Assembly (NCBI GenBank): GCA_049613795.1
Contig: JBMZCX010000004.1
Coordinates: forward strand, 1 to 64,000
Reading direction: 5' to 3'
DNA: 64,000 nt
From: Thalassotalea_B sp049613795
GTDB lineage: Bacteria > Pseudomonadota > Gammaproteobacteria > Enterobacterales > Alteromonadaceae
A model generated the notes under the pieces. The model had not been told where the DNA came from. It made no database searches and saw nothing but the letters and a program-made list of their open reading frames with translations. Both the position numbers and the translations under genes were made by a program. Positions 54,082-63,214 of this stretch are shown here, in pieces (the stretch's first letter is position 1; each line of letters begins with the position of its first letter).

Positions 54082-54291
54082 TTATAAAGCAACGATGTTC
54101 TCTGCTTGAGGACCTTTTTGACCTTGAGTTACTGTAAACTCAACTTTTTGACCTTCTGCTAACGTTTTGAAACCGTCACCAGAAATTGCACTGAAGTGTG
54201 CGAAAACGTCAGGACCAGATTCTTGCTCGATGAAGCCAAAACCTTTAGATTCGTTAAACCATTTTACTGTACCAGTAGTTTTATCAGACAT
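54082..54291 (-). CDS. Cold-shock protein (CspA family)
   Basis: A 69-residue single-strand nucleic-acid-binding OB-fold protein that melts mRNA structures. It has RNP1 KGFGFIEQ and RNP2 VFAHFSAI and the start TGTVKWFNESKGFGF. The ATG at 54291 has AGGA eight bases upstream. It is monocistronic with a strong terminator, and its transcript carries a leader of about 145 bases, the size of E. coli cspA's leader, which supports cold control at the RNA level. Which paralogue (CspA, CspC, CspE) it corresponds to is not decidable. Confidence 0.97.
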   Translation of the reverse strand: MSDKTTGTVKWFNESKGFGFIEQESGPDVFAHFSAISGDGFKTLAEGQKVEFTVTQGQKGPQAENIVAL

Positions 54292-54442
54292 AATATTATC
54301 CTAAAAATTAAAAATTGTTACTTTGCAATATTACAAAGCGATAGTGCAGGAAGTGTTACTATGACTTATTAATCGGGACGAGCTACTACAAATAACGCGG
54401 TACGGTGTATATAAATATAGGTCTTACTTTCTAGCTATGGGC

Positions 54443-54470
54443 ATTCTAACTACTATTAATATAGAGTCAA
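54443..54470 (-). promoter_or_regulatory. Sigma-70 promoter for the cold-shock gene
   Basis: On the minus strand TTGACT (54465-54470) is followed after 16 bases by TAGAAT (54443-54448). Transcription is predicted to start near 54436, giving a leader of about 145 bases to the csp ATG. The rest of the gap to 54758 shows no gene. Confidence 0.65.
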
Positions 54471-54758
54471 GCAATTTCGCTTTAGTTCGAGAGGGAAAAA
54501 CATGGTTAACGCACTTAAATTCTAACTCGAACACGATTGAGTAAGTGTCCCATTACCCCTACCATTTTTCCTTATTCGCTGATTTTTTGTATATTGCTAA
54601 GAAAGCGCCATAGACACATTAATTACCGTAACTCTGACGTAGCTATGAAAGAATCCTTCCCAGTATTTATATGCACTAGCACTTCGAATAGCGCTAGCTA
54701 ATAGATAACTTTAATTTGATTAGTCTTACATCGACAATGGCGATGATACCAGCCCCTG

Positions 54759-55505
54759 TCAAAGGTAGTTTGTAGTATCCGTAATATGATATTTTCGACG
54801 TAACTGTTCAACAAATGATTTATTCTCTTTCAAAAACAAATTGAACTCTAAAATAACATGTTCAAACTTAATCGTTGATAATTGATAGGTATACACTTCG
54901 TGAGGTAGTGTTTTATCTACAACCAACTCCCCTTCTTTATCAAGTACTTTGAGATAATGTTTAACAACACTTTGCTCTAAATTCGTGGCGTCTAAATGAC
55001 CATGTAATACCTGTTTAACTATGCTTAAAACGGATGTTATTTCTACCAGCTTAGTATTACCGCTAGCAATTAAATCTGTCCACATGGTGGCATGAAAGCC
55101 AAGTAATGTACCAATAGTTTTTATTTCTTCTCGTTTTTTTCCTTCGTCTCCTTTACGAACCATAGTGCCTGAAACTAATTCAACAACAGGGTCACTAAAT
55201 GTTAATTTAGAATAAAAATCTCGGCCCTTTTTCCACATAATATTGTCTGGATACCTAAAATCTATCGCTTCTTCTTGGTACCAATAATTAATACGTTTGA
55301 GCGGTAAAGACAAATACGTGAATTTATACCCTTTAGACTTAGCAAAAGCGTCTAATAATTCTTTGGTATGACTATTTTTAGGAAAATCATATAGAGGAAA
55401 ATAACCTGCATCTTGCACCCCAATAATAAAATGTTGTGCGGACAAGGGCATACAAATGGATGACAAAAATAGATAACTAACAAAGAGTAACAGCGTTTTT
55501 TTCAC
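54759..55505 (-). CDS. Orphan periplasmic solute-binding-like protein
   Basis: A 248-residue exported protein of the family-3 solute-binding type. The GTG at 55505 with GGAAAG eight bases upstream gives a normal signal peptide (KKTLLLFVSYLFLSS, cut after PLSA); the longer in-frame start at 55580 would bury it. The fold signals are weak: FIIGVQDAGYFPLYDF as first lobe, DFRYPDNIMW, and SVLSIVKQVLHGHLDATNLE near the hinge. No transporter genes are linked. Similar orphan binding proteins are frequent in marine gammaproteobacteria; ligand unknown. Confidence 0.72.
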   Translation of the reverse strand: MKKTLLLFVSYLFLSSICMPLSAQHFIIGVQDAGYFPLYDFPKNSHTKELLDAFAKSKGYKFTYLSLPLKRINYWYQEEAIDFRYPDNIMWKKGRDFYSKLTFSDPVVELVSGTMVRKGDEGKKREEIKTIGTLLGFHATMWTDLIASGNTKLVEITSVLSIVKQVLHGHLDATNLEQSVVKHYLKVLDKEGELVVDKTLPHEVYTYQLSTIKFEHVILEFNLFLKENKSFVEQLRRKYHITDTTNYL

Positions 55506-55724
55506 TTTTTCACTTTCCTTTATTAGAGTTATCGAAAAAGTATATCGCCAAAAAAAACTAAATGCACGAAAAATGATCAATTGACATTTTCATACTTGAA
55601 ATTTATCTATTTAATCTTATATGTAATTTATCACCATAATATAAATTAACTGAATACTGGAAAAACAAGCAAATACGCTGTTAAAATCCACACCAGAAAT
55701 TACTGCAGACGAGACATATTTAAG

Positions 55725-56453
55725 ATGGGAAGAGCTTACCAAAACCGAAAATTATCGATGGCCAAAACAGCTGGTCAAAAAACTAAAGTTTATTCTAAGT
55801 ACGGAAAAGCTATTTATGTATGTGCTAAAAATGGTGGTACAGATCCCGACGGAAATCTAACATTACGTGGTTTAATCGATCGCGCGAAGAAAGACCAAGT
55901 ACCTACTCATGTGATTGACAATGCCATTAAAAAGGCGTCAGGTGCTGGGGGGGAAGATTATTCTGAAGCTCGTTATGAAGGTTTTGGCCCTGGAAATTGT
56001 ATGGTAATTATTGACTGTTTAACGGACAACGGTAACCGTACCATTAAAGATGTTCGTCAATGTTTTACAAAAACACATTCAAAAATAGGCTCTACGGGAA
56101 CGGTTTCGCACATGTTTGACCACCAAGCCGTATTTGCTTTTAAAGGTGACGACGACGAAGCCGTATTAGAAAATTTAATGATGGCAGACATAGATGTGAC
56201 TGATGTTGAGCTTGAAGACGGTATTGTTACCGTACAAGCACCGCACACGGAGTTTTTTAAAATAAAAACAGAGTTTGCCAACAGCATGCCTGAGTATGAC
56301 CTTGAAGTTGAAGAAATTACTTGGGTGCCACAAACATACACTGAAATATCCACTGAAGACGATATTGCCAACTTCGAAAAATTTCTAGCTATGCTTGAAG
56401 ATTGTGACGATGTACAGAACGTATATCATAACGCTGAATTACCTAGCGAATAA
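55725..56453 (+). CDS. YebC/PmpR-family regulator, YeeN type
   Basis: A 242-residue protein of the YebC/TACO1 family, with MGRAYQNRK at the start and RYEGFGPGNCMVIIDCLTDN in the middle. The N-terminus differs from YebC (MAGHSKW) and matches the YeeN branch. YebC-like proteins act on translation of polyproline stretches and have also been reported as DNA-binding regulators; the role of YeeN is not settled. The genome probably carries a true YebC elsewhere. Followed by its own terminator. Confidence 0.9.
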   Translation: MGRAYQNRKLSMAKTAGQKTKVYSKYGKAIYVCAKNGGTDPDGNLTLRGLIDRAKKDQVPTHVIDNAIKKASGAGGEDYSEARYEGFGPGNCMVIIDCLTDNGNRTIKDVRQCFTKTHSKIGSTGTVSHMFDHQAVFAFKGDDDEAVLENLMMADIDVTDVELEDGIVTVQAPHTEFFKIKTEFANSMPEYDLEVEEITWVPQTYTEISTEDDIANFEKFLAMLEDCDDVQNVYHNAELPSE

Positions 56454-56477
56454 TACTCCTACATAACCACTACAATG

Positions 56478-56510
56478 AAAGCACTGATGATATGTTATCG
56501 GTGCTTTTTT
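56478..56510 (+). terminator. Terminator of the YebC-family gene
   Basis: AAAGCACTGAT pairs with ATCGGTGCTTT (one G-T pair) across an eight-base loop, followed by T residues, 24 bases after the stop. Confidence 0.8.
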
Positions 56511-56559
56511 ATTAAACAACCTTACATATTTTCATTATTCCTTCTCATTTACCCATTTT

Positions 56560-56573
56560 TTGATCAAGATCAT
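56560..56573 (+). promoter_or_regulatory. FNR/DNR-type box upstream of nosR
   Basis: TTGATCAAGATCAT matches the TTGAT-N4-ATCAA consensus with one mismatch. TAGTAT (56595-56600) or TATATG (56598-56603) lies downstream as a -10, which puts the box centre near -41, the class II activator position. It predicts oxygen- or NO-dependent control of nosR-nosZ. Confidence 0.72.
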
Positions 56574-56601
56574 AAGCACAACCTAACGAAAGCGTAGTAT
56601 A

Positions 56602-56618
56602 TGCGACATATTGTCGCA
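56602..56618. promoter_or_regulatory. Palindrome at the predicted nosR transcription start
   Basis: TGCGACATATTGTCGCA has perfect 7-bp arms around TAT and covers the predicted +1 of the nosR promoter. It may be a repressor site or a leader hairpin. The regulator is unknown. Confidence 0.45.
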
Positions 56619-56667
56619 GTTTTCATTAATTTTAATGAATACCACTTGAGTAAGGTAGTCGCGTTAA

Positions 56668-58794
56668 ATGTTCAACCTACTGAAAAATAAAATAAAAATA
56701 ACCTCGATTTTTACAGTTATCCTTTTTTCTGTTATTTTTCCTGCGCAAGCGCTTTTTGTTAGCCCTCCTAAAGATCCTCTTCCTTTAATTCATGAAATAT
56801 TTCCAGAAGCAACGAAAGTCAGCGAAAAGCAAGGTGACCCACTGGTATGGACTATTTACAAAAACGATGAGGTGATTGGCTACGCTTTTGAAACAAATGA
56901 TCTTGCTAAAATTCCCGCATATTCTGGCGAACCGGTAAATATGCTGGTTGCTATTAGCCCTAAAGGCGTATACTTAGGCGCTAAAGTTTTAGAGCATCAT
57001 GAACCAATTATATTGGCAGGCATACCTGAAACTAAGTTACATAATTTTGCTAATCAATATGAAGGCTTAAACGTAAGTGATCGCTTAAAAGTTGGCGGCA
57101 ATAAGCAAGACAGCATGGTGCATATAGACGGCCTTTCTGGCGCAACGGTTACAGTAATGGTAATGAATGTCGCTATCACCAAAGCCGCCACTAAAGTTGC
57201 TCAGTCTCTTGGCATTATTAGCAAAAGCCAAACCATTAAACAGCCAATGGCAACTATTTTACCCAACGTATACACGCCATCAACATGGCAAAACCTAGTC
57301 GGCGATGGCTCTATACGCAGACTGCACCTTGATCGAAAAACAGTAGACGAAGCTTTTGTTGGTACTGAAGCAGAGCATATCGACGAAGCCAATAACGCGC
57401 AAAAACAAGATATGTTTGCTGATATTTACTTCGCACAAGTAGACATTCCTAATGTGGGTAGAAACTTATTAGGGGACGCTGAATTTCAATGGTTATCAAA
57501 TTCACTAAAAGAAGGCGAGCATGCTGTTGCTTTACTTGGTAATGGATACTCTTTCAAAGGTTCAGGCTATGTACGCGGCGGAATATTTGATCGTATTCAA
57601 GTTTTGCAAAATGAAGAAGCCATTGCTTTTAGAGATTTAGATCACACTCGCATTACCGACATTTTAATTGACGGCGCCCCCCGCTTTAAAGAAATGTCAT
57701 TATTTATTATTCGACCACATCATGGGTTTAATCCAGGTGTTACTTGGCAATTAGAGCTACTGGTCCGCCGACAAGTAGGGGCAATCGATAGCACTTTTAC
57801 CAGCTTTAAAGGTAGTTACGATGCATTAGATCAATACGTTTATCGTCCTCCTTATATTGCGCCTGAGCCTGAACTCACGCTAACACAACAAGTATGGAAA
57901 GAAAAAAATACTGAAGTTGTTATTTTAGTGATATTACTCGCGATTGTTGTCATGAGCTTATTCTTCCAAGACGTATTAGTACGACACCCTACTTTTATGC
58001 ACAACTTCCGTCATGCTTTTCTAGTAGTAACCGTAGTATTTATTGGTTGGTCGTGGGGCGGGCAGCTTTCTGTTGTTAACGTGTTTACCTTTTTACAAGC
58101 CTTTATGGATGACTTTTCATGGGACTTATTCTTACTCGACCCTGTAATTTTTATTCTATGGGGAGCTGCCGCTGTTACCATGTTGCTATGGGGCCGTGCT
58201 GTATACTGTGGCTGGTTGTGTCCATTTGGCGCACTTCAAGAGTTAATGAATATTTTCGCCCGTTATATAAAAATTCCTCAATTTGAATTGCCTTGGGCTG
58301 TACATGAACGTTTATGGGCAATTAAATATTTAATTTTATTAGGTTTATTTGGCTTATCTATGGAGTCATTAGCCCTAGCAGAGCAGTTTGCAGAAGTAGA
58401 ACCTTTTAAAACCACCTTCTTATTAAAGTTCGATCGTGAATGGCCATTTATTATTTACGCAGTAGCGTTATTGGTCATTAATATTTTTAATCGAAAGTTT
58501 TTCTGCCGCTATTTATGTCCATTAGGCGCAGCGCTTTCCACCAGTAATAGTGTTCGTTTATTCAGCTGGTTAAGACGTCGACCAGAGTGTGGTCAACCTT
58601 GTAAAACCTGTGCGAAAGAATGTGAAATTCAGGCGATTAATCCTGATGGTGAAATCAACATGCGTGAATGTCATTACTGTTTAGACTGTCAAGTGACTTA
58701 CTTTAATGAAGAAAAATGCCCACCATTGAAAAAATTAGCAAGAAAGAAAAATAAGTTCAAAGAAAACCAAATACCCGCAGTGGATGTTGGTTAA
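56668..58794 (+). CDS. nosR: NosR, regulator and electron donor for nitrous oxide reductase
   Basis: Polytopic iron-sulfur flavoprotein needed for nosZ expression and activity. 708 residues: a signal peptide, a periplasmic FMN-binding domain (about 60-180) with the FMN-attachment DGLSGATVTV, several membrane helices (about 415-620), and two CxxxCP motifs (CGWLCPFG and CRYLCPLG). A C-terminal ferredoxin-like domain follows with CGQPCKTCAKEC and CHYCLDCQ. First gene of the nos cluster, preceded by an FNR/DNR-type box and followed by nosZ after 79 bases. Confidence 0.96.
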   Translation: MFNLLKNKIKITSIFTVILFSVIFPAQALFVSPPKDPLPLIHEIFPEATKVSEKQGDPLVWTIYKNDEVIGYAFETNDLAKIPAYSGEPVNMLVAISPKGVYLGAKVLEHHEPIILAGIPETKLHNFANQYEGLNVSDRLKVGGNKQDSMVHIDGLSGATVTVMVMNVAITKAATKVAQSLGIISKSQTIKQPMATILPNVYTPSTWQNLVGDGSIRRLHLDRKTVDEAFVGTEAEHIDEANNAQKQDMFADIYFAQVDIPNVGRNLLGDAEFQWLSNSLKEGEHAVALLGNGYSFKGSGYVRGGIFDRIQVLQNEEAIAFRDLDHTRITDILIDGAPRFKEMSLFIIRPHHGFNPGVTWQLELLVRRQVGAIDSTFTSFKGSYDALDQYVYRPPYIAPEPELTLTQQVWKEKNTEVVILVILLAIVVMSLFFQDVLVRHPTFMHNFRHAFLVVTVVFIGWSWGGQLSVVNVFTFLQAFMDDFSWDLFLLDPVIFILWGAAAVTMLLWGRAVYCGWLCPFGALQELMNIFARYIKIPQFELPWAVHERLWAIKYLILLGLFGLSMESLALAEQFAEVEPFKTTFLLKFDREWPFIIYAVALLVINIFNRKFFCRYLCPLGAALSTSNSVRLFSWLRRRPECGQPCKTCAKECEIQAINPDGEINMRECHYCLDCQVTYFNEEKCPPLKKLARKKNKFKENQIPAVDVG

Positions 58795-58873
58795 TCACTA
58801 CGGATAAAAACGATAAAACACAAACACAAACACAAAACAAGTTATCAAAATAAAAAGCAAATGGAGAAGAGTG

Positions 58874-60763
58874 ATGAGTAAAGAAAGCGAAAGCTCTAAT
58901 AACGTATCATTAGAGAACGAAGAAAGACGTAAGTTTTTTGGAAAAACCGCGTTATTAGGTGCAGGCGCTGTTGCTGCTCCTATGACCGCAACCATGTTTG
59001 CCACTATGGCAAAAGCAAATGCAGCAGAAGCCGCCAATAGTGCAACTATTCACCCTGGTGAATTAGATGAATATTACGGTTTTTGGAGTGGTGGTCATTC
59101 AGGTGAAGTACGTATTTTAGGTATCCCTTCAATGCGTGAGTTAATGCGTATTCCTGTTTTTAATATTGATAGCGCAACAGGCTGGGGCTTAACAGATGAG
59201 AGTAAGCGCATTAAAGGCGATAGTGCACATTTACTTGCTGGCGACTCACATCACCCACACATGAGTATGACCGATGGCCGTTATAATGGTAAATATGTCT
59301 TTATTAATGATAAAGCCAATACCCGTGTAGCACGTATTCGTTGTGACATTATGAAGTGTGACAAAATTCTAACAGTGCCTAATGTTCAAGCAATTCACGG
59401 CCTACGAGTACAAAAAGTACCGTTCACCAAATATGTAATTTGTAATGGTGAATTTGAAATCCCAATGAATAACGACGGCAAGTCATCAATGAATGACGTT
59501 AGCACGTACCGTTCATTGTTCAATGTGATTGACGCGGAAACATTAGAAGTTGCTTTCCAAGTAATGGTTGATGGTAACTTAGACAATACGGACGCTGATT
59601 ACGACGGTAAATACTTTGCTTCAACCTGTTATAACTCAGAAATGGGAATGAACTTAGGCGAAATGATTTCGTCAGAGCGTGATCATGTCGTTGTATTCAA
59701 CCTTGCTCGCTGTGAAGCCGCAGTAAAAGCAGGTAAGTTTAAAACCTATAATGGCAATAACGTGCCTGTTTTAGATGGCCGCAAAGGTTCTGAATTAACC
59801 CGTTATATTCCTGTACCTAAATCTCCTCACGGCATGAATACATCACCGAATGGCGAATATTTTGTTGCTAACGGTAAATTATCACCAACAGTTTCTATTA
59901 TCTCAATCAAAAAATTAGATGATCTTTTTGCTGATAAAATTAAACCTCGTGACACTATTGTAGCAGAACCTGAGCTAGGTTTAGGTCCATTACATACAGC
60001 ATTTGACAACAAAGGTAACGCTTTTACTACGCTGTTTTTAGATAGTCAAATTGCCAAATGGAATGTGCAAGATGCTATTGACGCGCACAATGGCAAAAAA
60101 GTGAATTACATTCGTCAAAAATTAGATGTTCATTACCAACCAGGTCATAACCATACGTCACAAGGTGAAACACGTGATGCTGATGGTAAATGGTTAATTT
60201 CTTTATGTAAGTTCTCTAAAGACAGATTCTTACCGGTAGGTCCATTACGCCCAGAAAACGATCAACTTATCGATATTTCAGGCGACGAAATGAAGTTAGT
60301 TCACGATGGTCCAACATATGCTGAACCACATGATTGTATGATGGTTCACCGTAGCAAAATGAAACCATTAAAATTATGGCCACGTAATGACCCGTTTTTT
60401 GCTGAAACGATTGCTCAAGCAAAACGCGACGGTGTCGACGTATACACTGAAAATAAAGTGATCCGCGATGGTAACAAAGTACGTGTTTATATGACGTCTA
60501 TTGCACCAACTTACGGTATGAACGAATTCAACGTAAAATTAGGTAATGAAGTAACCGTTATTGTAACCAACCTTGACCAAGTAGAAGACGTAACACATGG
60601 TTTCTGTATGACTAACCATGGCGTACAAATGGAAATTGGTCCACAAGCAACCGCTTCAATTACCTTTACAGCAGACAAGCCAGGCGTACAGTGGTACTAC
60701 TGTAACTGGTTCTGTCACGCACTACACATGGAAATGCGTGGTCGTATGTTGGTAGAGGCATAA
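58874..60763 (+). CDS. nosZ: Nitrous oxide reductase NosZ (clade I, Tat-exported)
   Basis: Copper enzyme reducing N2O to N2 in the periplasm, the last step of denitrification. 629 residues from the ATG at 58874, with GGAG seven bases upstream. The Tat signal is RRKFFG (residues 18-23). The CuZ-site region shows GDSHHPHMSMTDG, GHNHTSQGE and EPHD; the C-terminal CuA domain has CNWFCHALHMEM (Cys610, Trp612, Cys614, His618, Met621), the full ligand pattern. Tat export and linkage to nosR place it in clade I (typical NosZ). It ends with a strong terminator. Confidence 0.98.
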   Translation: MSKESESSNNVSLENEERRKFFGKTALLGAGAVAAPMTATMFATMAKANAAEAANSATIHPGELDEYYGFWSGGHSGEVRILGIPSMRELMRIPVFNIDSATGWGLTDESKRIKGDSAHLLAGDSHHPHMSMTDGRYNGKYVFINDKANTRVARIRCDIMKCDKILTVPNVQAIHGLRVQKVPFTKYVICNGEFEIPMNNDGKSSMNDVSTYRSLFNVIDAETLEVAFQVMVDGNLDNTDADYDGKYFASTCYNSEMGMNLGEMISSERDHVVVFNLARCEAAVKAGKFKTYNGNNVPVLDGRKGSELTRYIPVPKSPHGMNTSPNGEYFVANGKLSPTVSIISIKKLDDLFADKIKPRDTIVAEPELGLGPLHTAFDNKGNAFTTLFLDSQIAKWNVQDAIDAHNGKKVNYIRQKLDVHYQPGHNHTSQGETRDADGKWLISLCKFSKDRFLPVGPLRPENDQLIDISGDEMKLVHDGPTYAEPHDCMMVHRSKMKPLKLWPRNDPFFAETIAQAKRDGVDVYTENKVIRDGNKVRVYMTSIAPTYGMNEFNVKLGNEVTVIVTNLDQVEDVTHGFCMTNHGVQMEIGPQATASITFTADKPGVQWYYCNWFCHALHMEMRGRMLVEA

Positions 60764-60794
60764 TATCGACTATTCCCATAAGTTGATATAAGTG

Positions 60795-60830
60795 AAAAAG
60801 CACAACTTCGGTTGTGCTTTTTATTTTTGC
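60795..60830 (+). terminator. Terminator of nosZ with UUCG loop
   Basis: A perfect 12-bp stem AAAAAGCACAAC / GTTGTGCTTTTT closes a TTCG tetraloop and is followed by a T-rich tail. It separates nosRZ from nosDFY. Confidence 0.92.
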
Positions 60831-60846
60831 TTCAAAACAATTTTTT

Positions 60847-60860
60847 TTAATCAAGATCAA
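60847..60860 (+). promoter_or_regulatory. FNR/DNR-like box upstream of nosD
   Basis: TTAATCAAGATCAA differs from TTGAT-N4-ATCAA by one base. TATGCT (60882-60887) or TATAGT (60887-60892) lies downstream as -10, again placing the box near -41 to -45. It suggests that nosDFY has its own anaerobic promoter. Confidence 0.6.
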
Positions 60861-60921
60861 TAGTCTATAAATAAAAAGTGCTATGCTATAGTTACTTTAA
60901 CATTCGTGAAGAATATCTTTT

Positions 60922-62283
60922 GTGTTATTAAAAAATTTTCAGCTATTGCTACTTATTGTTATTACCTGTCTTTACTTTAGTTCAACACATACTTTAGCTA
61001 AACACTGGCACATTTCTCCTGCTGACGACCTACAGCACACACTTGATAATGCTGAAAATGGTGACGTTATCACCTTAGCTAAAGGCGAGTATTTAGGTAA
61101 CTTTGTCATTACCAAGCAAATTACTTTAACCGGAAACAACCACAGTGTGCTAAATGCACAAGGCAAAGGCCATGCCTTGCTATTAAAAAACTCTTATATC
61201 GTTGTCGAAAACTTAACCATTACAAACTGGGGCGATAATTTAACTGATCAAGATTCAGGTATATATTCCGACCAGCAAGCCAATAATATCGTCATAAAAA
61301 ACAATAAACTTACAGGCGATGGCTTTGGTATTTGGTTGCAAAAAGGTCAACATATTAAAGTAGTAAATAATGTTATTTCTGGGAACACCGTTTTACGCTC
61401 TGCCGACAGAGGTAACGGTATTCAACTTTCCATCGTAAAAAATGTAGAAGTTAAAAATAATGAAATATTTAATACCCGTGATGGACTTTATATTATATCA
61501 AGCCAAGAGAACGTATTAGAAAACAACACAATGCACGACCTTCGTTACGGCATACATTATATGTATTCGTACGATAACCAAATTATTAATAATAATGCTT
61601 ATAATACACGTGCAGGTTATGCACTAATGAGTTCAAAGCGGTTAGTCGTAAAGGGAAATACTAGTCATAATAGTGAAGATTATGGCTTTTTAATGAATTT
61701 TATTACCTCTTCAACAATTACAAACAACACCGTTAATCACGTATGGACAAAGCCTGAAAACAAAGTCCTTGGTCGAGATGGCAAAGGCCTATTTGTTTAT
61801 AACTCAGCCTATAACACCATTAGTAACAACATTATTGATACTGCTGAAATTGGTATTCATCTCACTGCTGGCTCTGAAAACACCAAAGTTTATGGCAATA
61901 GCTTTATTAACAACCCAACTCAAGTGAAATACGTCTCAAATAAAAAGCAAGAATGGAGCAAAGAGGGACAAGGTAACTATTGGAGTAATTATATTGGCTG
62001 GGATATGAATAACGATAATATTGGTGATGTAATATTTGAACCCAACGACGGCATTGACAAATTAGTATGGCAATATCCAGAAATGAAAATGCTAATGGAC
62101 AGCCCCGCGGTACTTATTTTACGTTGGATACAGCGACAATTTCCAATACTTAAACCACCAGGTGTTAAAGACAGCTTTCCATTAATGAAATCGCCCCATA
62201 AAAAAACCGCATTACCAGTAAAAAGTGCCCTGAATGCGAGCCATATAGCCACAGTAAAAAACATGGCTAGTAAAGGATCATAA
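60922..62283 (+). CDS. nosD: NosD, periplasmic copper-site maturation protein
   Basis: Needed for assembly of the CuZ centre of NosZ. 453 residues with a signal peptide (about 1-26, ending LAK) and a parallel beta-helix of CASH/NosD repeats (many N-N-x-I units such as GNTVLRSADRGNGIQL and NNEIFNTRDGLYII). It starts with GTG at 60922 and precedes nosF by one base. NosD is thought to act with the NosFY transporter. Confidence 0.95.
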   Translation: MLLKNFQLLLLIVITCLYFSSTHTLAKHWHISPADDLQHTLDNAENGDVITLAKGEYLGNFVITKQITLTGNNHSVLNAQGKGHALLLKNSYIVVENLTITNWGDNLTDQDSGIYSDQQANNIVIKNNKLTGDGFGIWLQKGQHIKVVNNVISGNTVLRSADRGNGIQLSIVKNVEVKNNEIFNTRDGLYIISSQENVLENNTMHDLRYGIHYMYSYDNQIINNNAYNTRAGYALMSSKRLVVKGNTSHNSEDYGFLMNFITSSTITNNTVNHVWTKPENKVLGRDGKGLFVYNSAYNTISNNIIDTAEIGIHLTAGSENTKVYGNSFINNPTQVKYVSNKKQEWSKEGQGNYWSNYIGWDMNNDNIGDVIFEPNDGIDKLVWQYPEMKMLMDSPAVLILRWIQRQFPILKPPGVKDSFPLMKSPHKKTALPVKSALNASHIATVKNMASKGS

Positions 62284-62284
62284 A

Positions 62285-63214
62285 ATGACACAAACTCCGC
62301 TAATTACCTTATCAAACATCGGTAAAGAATATAAAAACCTTAGTGCATTAAAAGCGATTAACTTAACCTTAAATCAAGGCGAAGTCTTAGGCCTGTTTGG
62401 CCATAATGGTGCGGGTAAAACCACCATGATGAAATTAATTCTTGGTGTCATATCGCCCAGTTACGGTACGGCAGAAGTGTTAGGTGTAACGCCCGATTCT
62501 AAAGCGGCATGGCATATGCGCAATAAAATAGGTTATTTACCTGAAAATGTCAGTTTTTATGAGCAACTTACGGGGTTAGAGGTACTCACCTATTTTGCAA
62601 AACTTAAAGGGTTTGACAAAAAACATGCAATAGCACTACTTGAACAAGTAGGTGTTGCTCACGCGATGAAACGTCAAGTAAAAACCTATTCAAAAGGTAT
62701 GCGACAGCGTTTAGGCCTTGCTCAAGCGTTTATCGGCCACCCAAAATTACTGTTACTTGACGAGCCTACGGTAGGGTTAGATCCAATGGCAACAGCAGAC
62801 TTTTATCACACGGTTGATCAACTTAAAAACCAAGGTACCAGCGTTATTTTATGCTCTCATGTACTACCTGGAGTTGAACAGCACATTGACCGAGCAATGA
62901 TATTATCTTCAGGCCAAATGCTTGCTTCAGGCAGTTTAGGCACGTTACGCCAGCTCGCTCATTTACCCGTAAAAATATCCGTCTCAGGTATTGAGTCTGC
63001 ACTCAGCCAAGATCCACAACTAGCGCCTTACATTACGGCTAACAATCACCATTTATTAGCCGTGCCTGAACAAGAAAAAATGAATATTTTACGTTACTTA
63101 TTAGCTATGCCCACACTGACCGACATTAATGTAGAGCCCGCAAACTTAGAGCAAGTATATCAGTACTTCTTAGGTCAGAAACCAACGACAACATCAGCGG
63201 GAGCAAACGCATGA
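62285..63214 (+). CDS. nosF: NosF, ABC-transporter ATPase for NosZ maturation
   Basis: ATPase of the NosDFY complex. 309 residues with Walker A GHNGAGKTT (about 41-49), signature YSKGMRQRLGLAQ (shortened LSGGQ form), Walker B LLLLDEPTVGLD, and the following His switch (CSHV). It starts one base after nosD and its stop overlaps the nosY start (ATGA), so the three genes are translationally coupled. Confidence 0.96.
   Translation: MTQTPLITLSNIGKEYKNLSALKAINLTLNQGEVLGLFGHNGAGKTTMMKLILGVISPSYGTAEVLGVTPDSKAAWHMRNKIGYLPENVSFYEQLTGLEVLTYFAKLKGFDKKHAIALLEQVGVAHAMKRQVKTYSKGMRQRLGLAQAFIGHPKLLLLDEPTVGLDPMATADFYHTVDQLKNQGTSVILCSHVLPGVEQHIDRAMILSSGQMLASGSLGTLRQLAHLPVKISVSGIESALSQDPQLAPYITANNHHLLAVPEQEKMNILRYLLAMPTLTDINVEPANLEQVYQYFLGQKPTTTSAGANA

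Noticed and set aside
54292..54436. E. coli-type cold box in the csp leader
   Set aside because: No convincing match to the UGACGUACAGA-type sequence was found by eye.
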